Of a stretch of DNA of 64,000 bases, positions 53,391-62,904 are shown piece after piece (within the stretch, counting starts at the first letter, position 1; every line of letters begins with the position of its first letter). This DNA is from Flavobacterium sp. (lineage in GTDB: Bacteria; Bacteroidota; Bacteroidia; Flavobacteriales; Flavobacteriaceae): the NCBI GenBank assembly GCA_027484725.1, contig JAIXSK010000016.1, positions 248,001 to 312,000 on the forward strand, read 5' to 3'. The position numbers and the translations under genes are program-made. The notes under the pieces were generated by a model. That model saw only the letters and a list, made by a program, of their open reading frames with translations. It was not told the origin of the DNA and searched no databases.

Positions 53391-53590
53391 TATAGCGCAG
53401 CGGGCAGTTGATGCTCAATGATAAGCTAGACTGAGTTGCGCCCCGGATGGCAGCGGAAAGCATGGGCACACAAACCTTATTGAATACCCGCTGAAAAACG
53501 CGACTTTAGAAGCGCTTTAGAAGCCCGGTATAAAAAAGGTTTGGGAACCATCTTGTAGCGAACAGCCGGAAAAGGCGCCCTGAAATAAAT
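53391..53590. repeat. REP-like intergenic element
   Basis: The core CGGATGGCAGCGGAAAGC (53444-53461) lies in a GC-richer stretch beside the 9-bp array. It is related in look to the elements at 32866, 41570 and 42690. Confidence 0.4.
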
Positions 53591-53682
53591 GGAATTAGTT
53601 ATGGGTTTTCAGTGGTTGGTTACACGAAACTTTCAACTATAACTTTTTAAAATACGCAATTTTTTATACCTATAAAAACCAC

Positions 53683-54519
53683 TTATTTGATGGGTTTTTT
53701 ACGCAAAATTGCGCTGTCTAAAAAGTTTTTGATTTCAATTTTTTGTTCGCCGTATAAGTCAACTTCTGATTTTCCTTTGGCGTCGAGGATGAGTTTGGTG
53801 CCCACATTAATGCTGCATTCGGCATTGCCTTCGGTAACCAAGTCGGTGTTTTTGGTGCTGAGTTTGGCGCCAATAAATTCAGCGAAGTTGTCTAGGCGCA
53901 GTCTGAAATCAATGACATCACCCTCAATTTCAGCTTTGGTTTTTTGATACATATCAAACTTCATTTGCGTGGCGGCTATGAGCGCTTTGATTTGGGCATT
54001 TTTGCTGAGTTCAATACTGGCTTCTTCTGATTTTAAATTGAGTTCTGTTTTTGATTTGTCATCGGCCAGTAAGTTGAATTTTTTGGCATTTACGTTGGCA
54101 TACAAACGCACATTGTCGTGAATTTTAAAGGTAAAATGCGGTAAAACCAAATCAGCAAGGGCAGTGATATTGGCATCGCCTTTGGCAGTAAGCATTTTGA
54201 ATTGATCAGTATAAGTCACGCGCACCGCATATTTTTTGGCGCTTGAGATTTGTTTGTTTGAAGAAAGACGCAAAGTCTTGGCCGCTGAAACCACGTCAAT
54301 GGTTTGGTGCAAATTGTCGTCGGCTTCAATTTCAATGCTGGATTTATCGCCTTTGATGAGAAAGATTTCCAGATTATCGGCTACTTCCAGGTTTTCAAAT
54401 TCTTCAACTTCTTTTTGTTCGACAGTAACTATTTTGGAGCCTTTTAATTTTTCTTTTTGCTGGCTCATAGCCGTTTGACAGATCAATAGCAAACACAAAA
54501 GGCTGATGATTTTTTTCAT
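53683..54519 (-). CDS. GIN-domain (DUF2807) secreted protein
   Basis: 278 residues from the ATG at 54519, which gives a signal peptide (IISLLCLLLICQTAMSQ). The rest is repetitive beta-strand: FENLEVADNLEIFLIKGD, LTAKGDANITAL, FKIHDNVRLYANVNAKKFNLLA and a final DLYGEQKIEIKNFL, the right-handed-helix-like pattern of putative auto-transporter adhesin head GIN domains. No lipobox is seen. It follows the permease-peptidase gene but is separated by a terminator. Function unknown; one of three GIN proteins in 10 kb. Confidence 0.88.
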   Translation of the reverse strand: MKKIISLLCLLLICQTAMSQQKEKLKGSKIVTVEQKEVEEFENLEVADNLEIFLIKGDKSSIEIEADDNLHQTIDVVSAAKTLRLSSNKQISSAKKYAVRVTYTDQFKMLTAKGDANITALADLVLPHFTFKIHDNVRLYANVNAKKFNLLADDKSKTELNLKSEEASIELSKNAQIKALIAATQMKFDMYQKTKAEIEGDVIDFRLRLDNFAEFIGAKLSTKNTDLVTEGNAECSINVGTKLILDAKGKSEVDLYGEQKIEIKNFLDSAILRKKPIK

Positions 54520-54539
54520 GGTGTAAATTTTTTCAAAGA

Positions 54540-54575
54540 TAAAAAAACATCCCAATTTTTGGTTGGGATGTTTTG
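54540..54575 (-). terminator. Terminator after the permease-aminopeptidase gene
   Basis: AAAACATCCCAA and TTGGGATGTTTT pair perfectly over a 7-nt loop; a T-run follows on the minus strand. Confidence 0.9.
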
Positions 54576-54585
54576 GCTTGTTTGT

Positions 54586-57500
54586 TTAGTTGTCAACTTT
54601 CTTGACATTGTCATCGGGCACGCGATCAATGATGTAATTATACGGATCAATACCTGCCTGATACGGTTTGACTTTCGTGAAAAACTTGAAAGTATTGTCT
54701 TTTTGTGTGATTTTAACGCGCTGGTAAACCAGTGGTTTTCCGAGGTTTTTATCATCGGTGGGTTCGGCAAAAATGCCCACGTCGATATAATCGGCTACCG
54801 GAATTTTGGTTTCTTTTCCTTTGGCATTGGCGCGGAATTTCTCGCAGGAAACTTTGAGCGTTACTTGATAACCGTCTTTGGTTTTTTGGCTGCTGGCTTC
54901 GAGCATTCGGTTGGAGAACAGCGTGATGTTTTCAAATAAATCACTGATCAGATACTGCAAATGCGGCGGTGTGACTTTTTTGAATTCATTCACGGCGTCA
55001 ATAGATGTTGGGAACGGCGGTTTTTGGTAACCGTATTGTTCAATAAGGTTTTTCAAGGCTTGGTTGACTTGTTTTTCGCCAATCATTTCTTTGAGATAAT
55101 ACAGCACCACACTGGCTTTGTTGTAGTGAATGTACTGCTGATCTTCGGTTTTCATGATGGGATTTTCGGCTTCAGATTCTGAGCTGCGCCCGTTGAGATA
55201 ATCGTCCATTTCATATTCGAGGAACTTTTTCATTTTGTCACGACCGTATTCTTTCTCCATCACCATGAGCGCTGAATATTGCGCAAAACCTTCGCTCATC
55301 ATTTCGCTTCCTTGCATATCGGCGCCACAAACTTGATGCGCCCAATATTGATGTCCCATTTCATGCGCCACTACATAAAACACCATGTCGACGGCATTTT
55401 GATCTACTTCGCGCAAATCAGTAATAAAACCAATCGATTCGCTATACGGCATGGTGCCGGGAAAAGCTTGTGCAAATGATTCATATCTTGGAAACTCAAT
55501 AATGCGACATTGCTTGTGCATGTATGGCCCGAAGTTTTGGGTGTAATATTCTAAAGAACGTTGCATGCTTTTGAGCATATTCTCAACGTTGTACTTGTGC
55601 GCTGCGTCATAGTAAACTTCTAAACTGATGCCGTTCCAGTTGCGCTTGGCGACTTGGTATTTGGCACTGATGAACGAATAAAAATTCAACGATGCATGGT
55701 CAAGCTGATACCTAAAATATTGGCGGTTGTTTTGGCTCCAAGTTTTGACAAGCGAACCCGGGGCAACAGCAATTTGATCTGTAGAGGTAGAAATAGTCGT
55801 GCGCACATCAACCCAATCTGAGTCGCTGCTGATGTAAGTATTTGCGCGCGCTTTTAGGTTGTTTTCATCGAGTTTGGCCATGCGTGCGCGCTCCGGAAGT
55901 TTGAGTTTGGCACGCTTGTTTTTGTTGCTGATTTCATAGTTTCGGTTGTAGCCAATGGTGGGCATAAAATCAGCATTGTTAAAGAAGGTGCCGTTTTGGG
56001 TGAGTTTGGTAAAGCTCACTTCGTTTTCAAAGCCCGGACTTTCTTTTTTGAACGTAACAACCATTTTTACAGAATCATTTGGCTGCAGCGGCGGGTCAAA
56101 GCTATAAATTTGATAATTCAATTCTTTGTCGTCTGATTTGAGTCGGGCTCCGTTTATTTTTACGGAATAATCTTTTGAAATATCCGGTAAGGTCAAATGT
56201 AACGATGCAATAGGTTGTTGGGTTCGGTTTTGTGCCCAAGCCACCGCTTGCACTTGCATGCTTCTTTGCTCAGGATACAAATCAATTGTGTAATCAAATT
56301 TGAAAAATCGGGGTTGGGCTAGGTTTTCGTATTGTTTGTATTTTTTTTCATAGGATACGCTTTTGTTTTCATAGTCTTTTGCAGTTTCATAGGTGTTGAG
56401 CACTTTGGTATTGTAATACGTAAAGGCAGCACAAAGGCCAAAAATCAAAACGGCAGCGGCCGTTAAGCCTTGGTGTTTTTTAAAGTAATTGCGCGCATTT
56501 TGCCAACGGTAGCTGATTTGTTCTTCTTTGCCTCGGGTGTAAAAACCAATGATCACCAAACAAAGCAGCAAACAGAACAAAATCCAGTAAGCACTAAAAC
56601 CTATAATGCCCGGTATGAAGGGGCCAAACCCGTTCATATCTGAATATTCAATGTTGGGCATGTGACCAAAGGCGAGCATGTTAGAGTTGATTTCGAGTAA
56701 GTTCCAAATAAATGAATTGACAATCGTGAAGGCAATAAAACTAAACCAAGCAATGTAGCGGTTGTTGATGAGGTAATGAAACAACAGGGAAAGGACCACC
56801 AAGAACGAAAGTTTAATCATGCGAATAACCAAAAGCGACTTGATGTACAAACCCAATTCATAATGTGTGTAGCCGTTTAAAGTTTGAGCCATGATTGCCA
56901 AAACGATTGCCAGGGCATATACCAAAGCAATAGAAAACATCAGTGCTATTACTTTTGAAACAAACAACAGGGTGGTTTTGACGGGTGTAGCATCTTGAAT
57001 TTCGTTGATTTTTGCATCGCGTTCTTTCCAGACAAGCATGCCCGTGTAAAAAGCAATGAATCCGTACATAAATAGGGTGTAGGCATCTACAATATTATCA
57101 ACCATTAAATAGGTTACAGTGTAGCGCTTGGTGCCAAAATGATCTTCTAATTCGGTAAAATTGACAATGAGCAAAATGAGTCCGATGAGCATTAACGAAA
57201 CATAAACCGGATTTTTGATGATGGCTTTGCTCTCAATTTTTATCAGCGCCCAAAGTGTTTTGAATGAAAATTGACCGGCAGAGGTGGGTACATATATTTT
57301 TTGAGCGAGGTCAGGAGCAGGTTGGGCAGCTTTTATTTTAGAGGCTTTAACTGATTTTTCATTTTTGGTGTTGAATGAAAAACGCGTATAAATGAAGCAT
57401 AAAATTCCAATACTGATGGCCAACCAAACCAGACGATTGATGAGCAAATCACCGGTGAGCGTTACCACCAAATGGTTTTTTTCATCGGCAGTAAAGTATT

Positions 57501-58170
57501 TGGTAATGGTGTCAAACGGTCGAACACCAAACGGATCAACTAAGTTGGCCAACCATTCGGTGTTGATGTTGTCGCTGTAGGAGCTTGATACTATATACAT
57601 TACCAGCATGAGCATTGAACCCACAAACGATACAATTGAGTTTCTGAAAATAATGGCCAAGGCAAAAATCAAAACGCCGCTGATGATGACGTTGGGGATG
57701 GCAAAATCAATCATTCCGAACAGATGCGCTGACCAATAAATCTCGCCAAAACGCTCGGCCGGAGCCATGTCAAAGACAGGTGCGAGTAGCGGAGCAAGTA
57801 GCGTTCCTACTGAAATGCCCAAAACCGGAATAACAGATACAATGGCTGCTCCGATGAATTTGCCAAAAAAGTAATCGCGCTTTTGGATGGGCGATGAAAA
57901 GATAAACGCATGCATGTCATACTCAAAATCTCGATTGGCCGTTGCGTTCATAAACGCAGTAGTCATGAGCAAGCAAACAATGGACATGATTTCGTAGTAA
58001 TTCTGTATCTGAAAAGGCGCATTTTTGTACATGCTGCCCGCTACTCCTCCGATGACTACGTTGTCTGAAGCTGTTGCAAAAAAAGTAAAGAGCGCATAAA
58101 TAAACATAAAAATCCAGATCATTGGGGTTTTGATCCAGTACTTGAGTTCATACCGTATAAATTTCCACAT
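54586..58170 (-). CDS. Fusion of ABC-2 type permease and M1-family aminopeptidase
   Basis: 1,194 residues. Residues 1-560 contain two ABC-2-like membrane halves with about 12 helices in all, each half starting with a LIKIESK- or YELKYW-like amphipathic helix. A single helix at ~568-588 leads into a large periplasmic part. Residues ~620-1190 are an M1 peptidase with zinc motif HEMGHQYWAH (936-940) and the third ligand Glu960 in MMSEGFAQY, so the spacing is HExxH-x19-E rather than x18. It is 19 bp downstream of the ABC ATPase. The pair is inferred to be a transporter that couples export or processing of a peptide; the substrate is unknown. Confidence 0.93.
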   Translation of the reverse strand: MWKFIRYELKYWIKTPMIWIFMFIYALFTFFATASDNVVIGGVAGSMYKNAPFQIQNYYEIMSIVCLLMTTAFMNATANRDFEYDMHAFIFSSPIQKRDYFFGKFIGAAIVSVIPVLGISVGTLLAPLLAPVFDMAPAERFGEIYWSAHLFGMIDFAIPNVIISGVLIFALAIIFRNSIVSFVGSMLMLVMYIVSSSYSDNINTEWLANLVDPFGVRPFDTITKYFTADEKNHLVVTLTGDLLINRLVWLAISIGILCFIYTRFSFNTKNEKSVKASKIKAAQPAPDLAQKIYVPTSAGQFSFKTLWALIKIESKAIIKNPVYVSLMLIGLILLIVNFTELEDHFGTKRYTVTYLMVDNIVDAYTLFMYGFIAFYTGMLVWKERDAKINEIQDATPVKTTLLFVSKVIALMFSIALVYALAIVLAIMAQTLNGYTHYELGLYIKSLLVIRMIKLSFLVVLSLLFHYLINNRYIAWFSFIAFTIVNSFIWNLLEINSNMLAFGHMPNIEYSDMNGFGPFIPGIIGFSAYWILFCLLLCLVIIGFYTRGKEEQISYRWQNARNYFKKHQGLTAAAVLIFGLCAAFTYYNTKVLNTYETAKDYENKSVSYEKKYKQYENLAQPRFFKFDYTIDLYPEQRSMQVQAVAWAQNRTQQPIASLHLTLPDISKDYSVKINGARLKSDDKELNYQIYSFDPPLQPNDSVKMVVTFKKESPGFENEVSFTKLTQNGTFFNNADFMPTIGYNRNYEISNKNKRAKLKLPERARMAKLDENNLKARANTYISSDSDWVDVRTTISTSTDQIAVAPGSLVKTWSQNNRQYFRYQLDHASLNFYSFISAKYQVAKRNWNGISLEVYYDAAHKYNVENMLKSMQRSLEYYTQNFGPYMHKQCRIIEFPRYESFAQAFPGTMPYSESIGFITDLREVDQNAVDMVFYVVAHEMGHQYWAHQVCGADMQGSEMMSEGFAQYSALMVMEKEYGRDKMKKFLEYEMDDYLNGRSSESEAENPIMKTEDQQYIHYNKASVVLYYLKEMIGEKQVNQALKNLIEQYGYQKPPFPTSIDAVNEFKKVTPPHLQYLISDLFENITLFSNRMLEASSQKTKDGYQVTLKVSCEKFRANAKGKETKIPVADYIDVGIFAEPTDDKNLGKPLVYQRVKITQKDNTFKFFTKVKPYQAGIDPYNYIIDRVPDDNVKKVDN

Positions 58171-58189
58171 AATACTTTATATTTTACGC

Positions 58190-59062
58190 TTAAACTAATT
58201 CGTTGAGTTGTGCAAAGAATACATCTTCAAGGTTTTCTTCGGCTTGGCTGAAACCGGCTTCGGGCGCACTTTCGGCAAAAACGTGAATGAGTGGTTGCCC
58301 GCCCACAAGTTTGTTTGAGATGACTTTAAAATCTTTTTGATAAGCGGCTAATTCATCTTTTGAAACTTTCTTTTCCCAAACTTTACCTTTGATCTGATCA
58401 AGCGCTTGGTCAGTATTGCCGCTAAAAAGTACACGCCCTTTGTCCATAACGGCCATTTGTGTACACAATTCGCGCACATCTTGCACAATATGCGTTGATA
58501 AGATGACAATCACATTTTCACCAATTTCACTTAAGATATTGTAAAATCGATTGCGCTCACCCGGATCAAGTCCGGCCGTAGGTTCATCAACAATCACCAA
58601 TTGCGGCTGGCCAATCAGACATTGTGCAATGCCAAATCGCTGACGCATGCCACCGCTAAAACTTTTAACGGCTTTTTTGCGGTGTTCCCACAAATTGACT
58701 TTAAGTAAGAGTTGTTCAATCATTTCATGACGAACATTTTTTTGGTCAAAACCTTTGAGTAAGGCCAAGTGTTCTAATAATTCAAAAGCTGAAGTTCTGG
58801 GGTAAACACCAAATTCTTGCGGCAAATAACCCAAAACCTTGCGCACGGCGTCTTTGTTGTTCAAAACGTCAATTTCGCCCAATTGTACTGATCCGCTGTC
58901 GGCATCCTGAAGGGTGGCTAGGGTGCGCATGAGCGATGATTTTCCGGCGCCGTTCGGCCCCAAGAGACCAAACATTCCTTTTGAAATAGTTAGGTTGACA
59001 TCATTGAGCGCATGAACTCCGTTGGCGTATTTTTTATTCAAATTTTTGATCTGTAATTCCAT
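58190..59062 (-). CDS. ABC transporter ATP-binding protein
   Basis: 290 residues. Walker A GPNGAGKSS, Q-loop LPQEFGVYP, signature SGGMRQRFGIAQ, Walker B LVIVDEPTAGLDP and the switch His in LSTHI are intact. This is the CcmA/ABC-2 class of exporter ATPases. It energises the permease-aminopeptidase fusion encoded directly downstream (19-bp gap), and together they form a complete half-transporter pair. A ~65-bp gap separates it from the transglutaminase-like gene. Confidence 0.95.
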   Translation of the reverse strand: MELQIKNLNKKYANGVHALNDVNLTISKGMFGLLGPNGAGKSSLMRTLATLQDADSGSVQLGEIDVLNNKDAVRKVLGYLPQEFGVYPRTSAFELLEHLALLKGFDQKNVRHEMIEQLLLKVNLWEHRKKAVKSFSGGMRQRFGIAQCLIGQPQLVIVDEPTAGLDPGERNRFYNILSEIGENVIVILSTHIVQDVRELCTQMAVMDKGRVLFSGNTDQALDQIKGKVWEKKVSKDELAAYQKDFKVISNKLVGGQPLIHVFAESAPEAGFSQAEENLEDVFFAQLNELV

Positions 59063-59127
59063 AGTGATTGATGTTTAAATGGCTCATTGGTAGCTGAGTT
59101 GCGTTTCTTGTTACCAATGGCTAAGGG

Positions 59128-59940
59128 TTATGTTGATTTAAATAGAATCTTTTTGTAATTGTCTAGTACAAAGATGAATTTTTGGTTTTTTCGGTTCAAA
59201 ATAATCCAAGTGTCAATAAGTATTTTAGGTACTTTTTTTTGATATTTCCTAAAACATTGGCTGATGTATTTGTAGTGTTTGTAATCTACCAAAAAAGGGA
59301 TGGTTTTTGCAGCATATACAAGGGCCAATCGTTCAATTTTTGGGGCGCGATAATCTGAATAATGATGTGGGATTAATGGGCTGCCGGCTCTGAGGTCATT
59401 AAATAATTCTATGACCGAGAGATAATTTCCAGAGTTATCTTTAAATAGAATTCCTTTGTGTATATCAATGGCGATCCATTTTTTGTGCTGTTCAGAATAA
59501 ATTTCGTTGAAAGAATGACCCAATTGGGTTTTGTATAATTGATCTGCGGAACCCCATTCTTTGACCGGAATCTGATTGATCAGGCAAAACAGATTAAACA
59601 TCTCAGAAAAGTCTGAACAAACACCGCCTTTTCCTTCCAGCATCATTTGCAAGGTCAACTCAGGCGACAATCCGATGCCCGGACCCGGCTTAGATCTGCT
59701 GCGCAAATAAATGCCTATTTGTATTGCTTTTTGTAATTCATCAGCCGTTGGGTCAAGGGCCATTTTTGAATTGATTTCATAAAAAAAATCAGGAACCACT
59801 GAGGCATCATTAAAGGTGTCAAATCGGGCGCAATCATCGTGGTAAACGGGAGGCCCGTTTTCAGAAATGAGCGCGTATCGCAGGGCATACAACAGCGGAT
59901 GGCGCAACATTTTTTTCTTGATTTGGTTTAAAAACCCCAT
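59128..59940 (-). CDS. Transglutaminase-like protein
   Basis: 270 residues, no signal peptide. The transglutaminase/protease-like core is shown by GGVCSDFSEMFNL (Cys), LGHSFNEIYSEQHKKW (His) and IAIDIHKG (Asp). Before it lie ~90 residues of unknown fold and after it ~100 basic residues (KIERLALVYAAK, QCFRKYQKKVPKI). Substrate unknown; bacterial members are often cysteine proteases or cyclases. It reads with the ABC cluster but has its own upstream gap with a terminator. Confidence 0.85.
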   Translation of the reverse strand: MGFLNQIKKKMLRHPLLYALRYALISENGPPVYHDDCARFDTFNDASVVPDFFYEINSKMALDPTADELQKAIQIGIYLRSRSKPGPGIGLSPELTLQMMLEGKGGVCSDFSEMFNLFCLINQIPVKEWGSADQLYKTQLGHSFNEIYSEQHKKWIAIDIHKGILFKDNSGNYLSVIELFNDLRAGSPLIPHHYSDYRAPKIERLALVYAAKTIPFLVDYKHYKYISQCFRKYQKKVPKILIDTWIILNRKNQKFIFVLDNYKKILFKST

Positions 59941-59992
59941 TTCTTGATTTTATACACCTGACTAAAATAATGCTTTTGGATCAGTAATCTTC

Positions 59993-60028
59993 AAAAAAAA
60001 ACCACCTGTTGTAAACAGATGGCTTTTG
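59993..60028 (-). terminator. Terminator after the GIN lipoprotein gene
   Basis: CCACCTGTT and AACAGATGG pair with one mismatch around a 3-nt loop. On the minus strand a long T-run follows. Confidence 0.7.
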
Positions 60029-60045
60029 ATGCATTTATTTTGATT

Positions 60046-60774
60046 TTATTTGCTGTCAACGCTTCCACCTGAACTGGCTTGTTTATCCATGCTTTTTGGG
60101 GTGTTGTGGTATTGAATACTCGCACCGCTTGAAGCATCTGCTTTGAGGTTTTCAATCGGATAAACATCGGTTGAACTTCCGCTGGAAGCTTCTGAAATAA
60201 TGTTGTTGGCCATGAGTTCTTCGGCTTCTATGTTGCTTCCGCTGGAAGACTGCGTTTCAACCTTAAGCGCTTTCCCTTTGACTTTGATGGTGCTTCCTGA
60301 ACTGGATTGTATTGAAACGTTTTCGGCTTCAATTTGTAGTTTCAAGTCACCGGCACTACTTGATACGAGTTCAAGATTGTTGCTTTTTATGAGGCCCAGA
60401 CCTTTGGCGGTTGCACCCGATGTAACTTGAATACTTGAAATAACAGGCAATTTTACAACGACCTTTTTAGAACTGGCGCTTCGGATGTTTGCGTCACAAC
60501 TAATGCTTAAAACTCCGCCGTTGATATCAGTTGCTATGTGGTTTTGCAAATTTTTGTCGGCAATAACCGTGATAGATTTTTGTGTTGATTGTTCAATTTC
60601 TAAATCCAAACCTTGTCCGACTTCGATGCCTGTAAAAGGAGTATCGTTGTTGCGACTTTCGGTAACCACGTTGCCGTCACCTTTGATGCTGTTTCCAAAA
60701 TCAATGTCCATTTTGCACGAAGCAAGTAAGACAGACAAAGCAAGTGTTGAAAGTAATCTGAAAGATGTTTTCAT
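60046..60774 (-). CDS. GIN-domain (DUF2807) lipoprotein
   Basis: 242 residues. The lipobox is LLASC. The mature protein begins with GNSIKGDGNVVTESRN and FTGIEVGQGLDLEI, the family's opening strand, and is then made of stacked strands rich in Ser-Ser-Gly (QSSSGSTIKVKG, QSSSGSNIEAEEL, EASSGSSTDVY, ASSGASIQY, ASSGGSVDSK). It starts 2 bp after the PspC gene, so the two are cotranscribed with padR. It is inferred to sit on the envelope, with possible adhesion or stress-sensing function. Confidence 0.9.
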   Translation of the reverse strand: MKTSFRLLSTLALSVLLASCKMDIDFGNSIKGDGNVVTESRNNDTPFTGIEVGQGLDLEIEQSTQKSITVIADKNLQNHIATDINGGVLSISCDANIRSASSKKVVVKLPVISSIQVTSGATAKGLGLIKSNNLELVSSSAGDLKLQIEAENVSIQSSSGSTIKVKGKALKVETQSSSGSNIEAEELMANNIISEASSGSSTDVYPIENLKADASSGASIQYHNTPKSMDKQASSGGSVDSK

Positions 60775-60776
60775 AA

Positions 60777-62528
60777 TTATTCGGTTTTAATGGTAATGCC
60801 GTTTTCGTTGACTTTGACCGATTTTACTTTTTTGGTTGTTCCGTCTTCTTTTTGTTCTTTTTCTTTTTTGATCAAAATCCCTTCTTTGTTGATTTCAATC
60901 GAACCTGTGATGCTGTCTTGATCTTCGGGTAAATCATCCCATTCGTTTTCTTCTGGTGGGCAATTGGTGCAGATTACTTTGTCAGCTTCAACTTTGTATA
61001 AATATTGGTCAGAACTAAAGTGAAGATTAAAATATCCATCGTCTGATTCGTCATAATCTTGTACGCTTTTATCGGTTTTAAAAAGTGTTCCTGCCGGTAG
61101 GTATAAGTAAATATCAACTCTTTGATCACGGAATTTATTTTTAAAATCAGTCAACCAATAATTGTCTAAAATAAGTTTGTTGCCTTCAAATTTGTAGTTG
61201 TATTTAATTTGTTCTGCCGTTTTCTTGGCTTTTGAAAGCGTCGCGCCTTTGGCTTTTCTATCAATTTGCAAATACGGAACTTTCTCATCGGTTTTTTCAA
61301 TGTGCAAATTTACATTGCCCGAATAAATCACTTTGGTATCGGTAGAATCTTCGGTAATTTTAAATTCACGTGAATCAAAATCATCGTGATTTGAGAAATA
61401 ATCACTTGCTCTAAACTTAATGTACAAAGTGTCTTGAGGTTGCAATGCAAGGCGCTCTTTTTTTACTTGACGTCCGTCAATGGCAAATTCAGTGGCGTTT
61501 TTAATACCCAGTGAAATTAAAATTGCAATTGAAATAAGCCAAACAGCCAGCAAAGTATATTTGCCAATGTTGCCCACTGATTTCATATGAGGCGCCAAGA
61601 GTTTGAATCCGAGCAAAAGCAAGAAGAAGAACGGAATGCCCACGGCCAAGAAAATAATCAAGCCCAAAACCCACAACGGATAATCGGTAAAAATGCCTCG
61701 GTCAATAAGTTCCTGCCAAGGAAAATCAATTGAATTGGTAGTGCCCAAAGTAAAGATGCCAATGAACAACATAATCAGCAAAGCCATTGATGAGATGATG
61801 AGCATAACACCAATAATTTTGGCAAATATTTTTACAATGGTCATCAGTACATCGCTGGCACTTCCGGTGAATTTATCAACTCCTGATTTAACTTGGTTGC
61901 CCATTTTATCATAAGGCGCATTTTTGATTTTTTCAGAAACGGCCTCAAATTCTTCCTTTACTTTTTTCTCAATGTTTGAAATCGTAATCGGCTCGCCTTT
62001 CATTTCAAGCTTTTCTGAAGTTGTTACTGCTTCTGGCATGACCACCCAAAGAATGATGTAGGCCAAAACACCTGTTCCGAATCCGGCAATGACCATTACG
62101 ACCAAGAAAATTCTGAGCCAAACTGCATCAATGCCAAAATAGTGACCAAGACCGGCTGCTACCCCGCCAATCATTCCGGTATCTTTATCGCGATACAGTT
62201 TTTTGTTGGCACGACCACCGGCACTACCTGCCTGATAAGTGTTTTGTGTTGGTTCTCCGTCAGGTTCAATGCGATAATCTTCAGGTTGCCCCATCACCGC
62301 AATGATTTCGTCAAGTTCTTTTAGACTAATGACTTGTTTGTCACTGCTGTGTTTTTCAGCCACCAATTCGGCAATGCGCATTTCAATGTCTTTGATGATT
62401 TCATCTTGTCCGTTGGAGTCAGATAAAGAGCGTTTGATGGCATCAAAATATCGACTGAGCTTTTGGTAAGCATCTTCATCTATGTGGAAGAACATACCGC
62501 CTAAGTTTATATTTACTGTTTTATTCAT
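60777..62528 (-). CDS. PspC-domain membrane protein
   Basis: 583 residues. Residues ~1-90 are a cytoplasmic helical part (FHIDEDAYQKLSRYFDAIKRSL). The PspC domain (~109-168) has KLYRDKDTGMIGGVAAGLGHYFGID and a membrane hairpin. Three or more membrane helices follow (~230-345), and the last ~230 residues are a beta-rich periplasmic region with YFNLHFSSDQYLYKV and ICTNCPPEENEWDD (CxxC). PspC in other bacteria senses membrane stress. The gene lies between padR and a GIN lipoprotein, 5 bp after padR's stop. Confidence 0.93.
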   Translation of the reverse strand: MNKTVNINLGGMFFHIDEDAYQKLSRYFDAIKRSLSDSNGQDEIIKDIEMRIAELVAEKHSSDKQVISLKELDEIIAVMGQPEDYRIEPDGEPTQNTYQAGSAGGRANKKLYRDKDTGMIGGVAAGLGHYFGIDAVWLRIFLVVMVIAGFGTGVLAYIILWVVMPEAVTTSEKLEMKGEPITISNIEKKVKEEFEAVSEKIKNAPYDKMGNQVKSGVDKFTGSASDVLMTIVKIFAKIIGVMLIISSMALLIMLFIGIFTLGTTNSIDFPWQELIDRGIFTDYPLWVLGLIIFLAVGIPFFFLLLLGFKLLAPHMKSVGNIGKYTLLAVWLISIAILISLGIKNATEFAIDGRQVKKERLALQPQDTLYIKFRASDYFSNHDDFDSREFKITEDSTDTKVIYSGNVNLHIEKTDEKVPYLQIDRKAKGATLSKAKKTAEQIKYNYKFEGNKLILDNYWLTDFKNKFRDQRVDIYLYLPAGTLFKTDKSVQDYDESDDGYFNLHFSSDQYLYKVEADKVICTNCPPEENEWDDLPEDQDSITGSIEINKEGILIKKEKEQKEDGTTKKVKSVKVNENGITIKTE

Positions 62529-62533
62529 GACTT

Positions 62534-62863
62534 TTATTTTTGGTTGGTGATTATGTTAACGGCATCTGAGAGTTCGGTCCAAGTGCCGTTGAGTTCGTTT
62601 AAAAATGTTTTTCCAATTTCAGTGAGGCCGTAGTATTTTCGGGGTGGTCCTGAGGTTGATTCTTCCCATCGATAGGTGAGCAATCCGTCGTTTTTAAGTC
62701 GGGTGAGCAGCGGATAAACCGTGCCTTCCACAACCAACAGCTTTGCGTTTTTTAAGGTGTCGAGTATTTCAGAAGTATATGCTTCTCTCTCTTTGAGCAC
62801 TGAGAGAATACAAAACTCTAGAACACCTTTACGCATCTGGGCTTTTGTGTTTTCTATATTCAT
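62534..62863 (-). CDS. PadR-family transcriptional regulator
   Basis: 109 residues, a one-domain PadR winged helix. Recognised by FCILSVLKEREAYTSEIL, EGTVYPLLTRLKNDGLLTYRW and GPPRKYYGLTEIGK. PadR-s1 proteins repress small operons in response to toxic compounds or envelope stress. It lies five bases before the PspC gene and is likely the autoregulator of the PspC-GIN operon. Confidence 0.96.
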   Translation of the reverse strand: MNIENTKAQMRKGVLEFCILSVLKEREAYTSEILDTLKNAKLLVVEGTVYPLLTRLKNDGLLTYRWEESTSGPPRKYYGLTEIGKTFLNELNGTWTELSDAVNIITNQK

Positions 62864-62904
62864 AATTCTTTGCTTTTAAGTTGGGTAGTTCATTTTTTGA
62901 ACTT

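Larger units (their letters stand above)
53002..53682. other. Intergenic region with repeat array and REP-like element
   Basis: 681 bp without a credible gene between converging trxB and a GIN-domain gene. It holds the 31-unit 9-bp array (53074-53352) and a GC-richer stretch (53391-53590). The minus-strand frame through the array translates only to Asn-Phe-Leu repeats and is not a gene. Confidence 0.75.
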
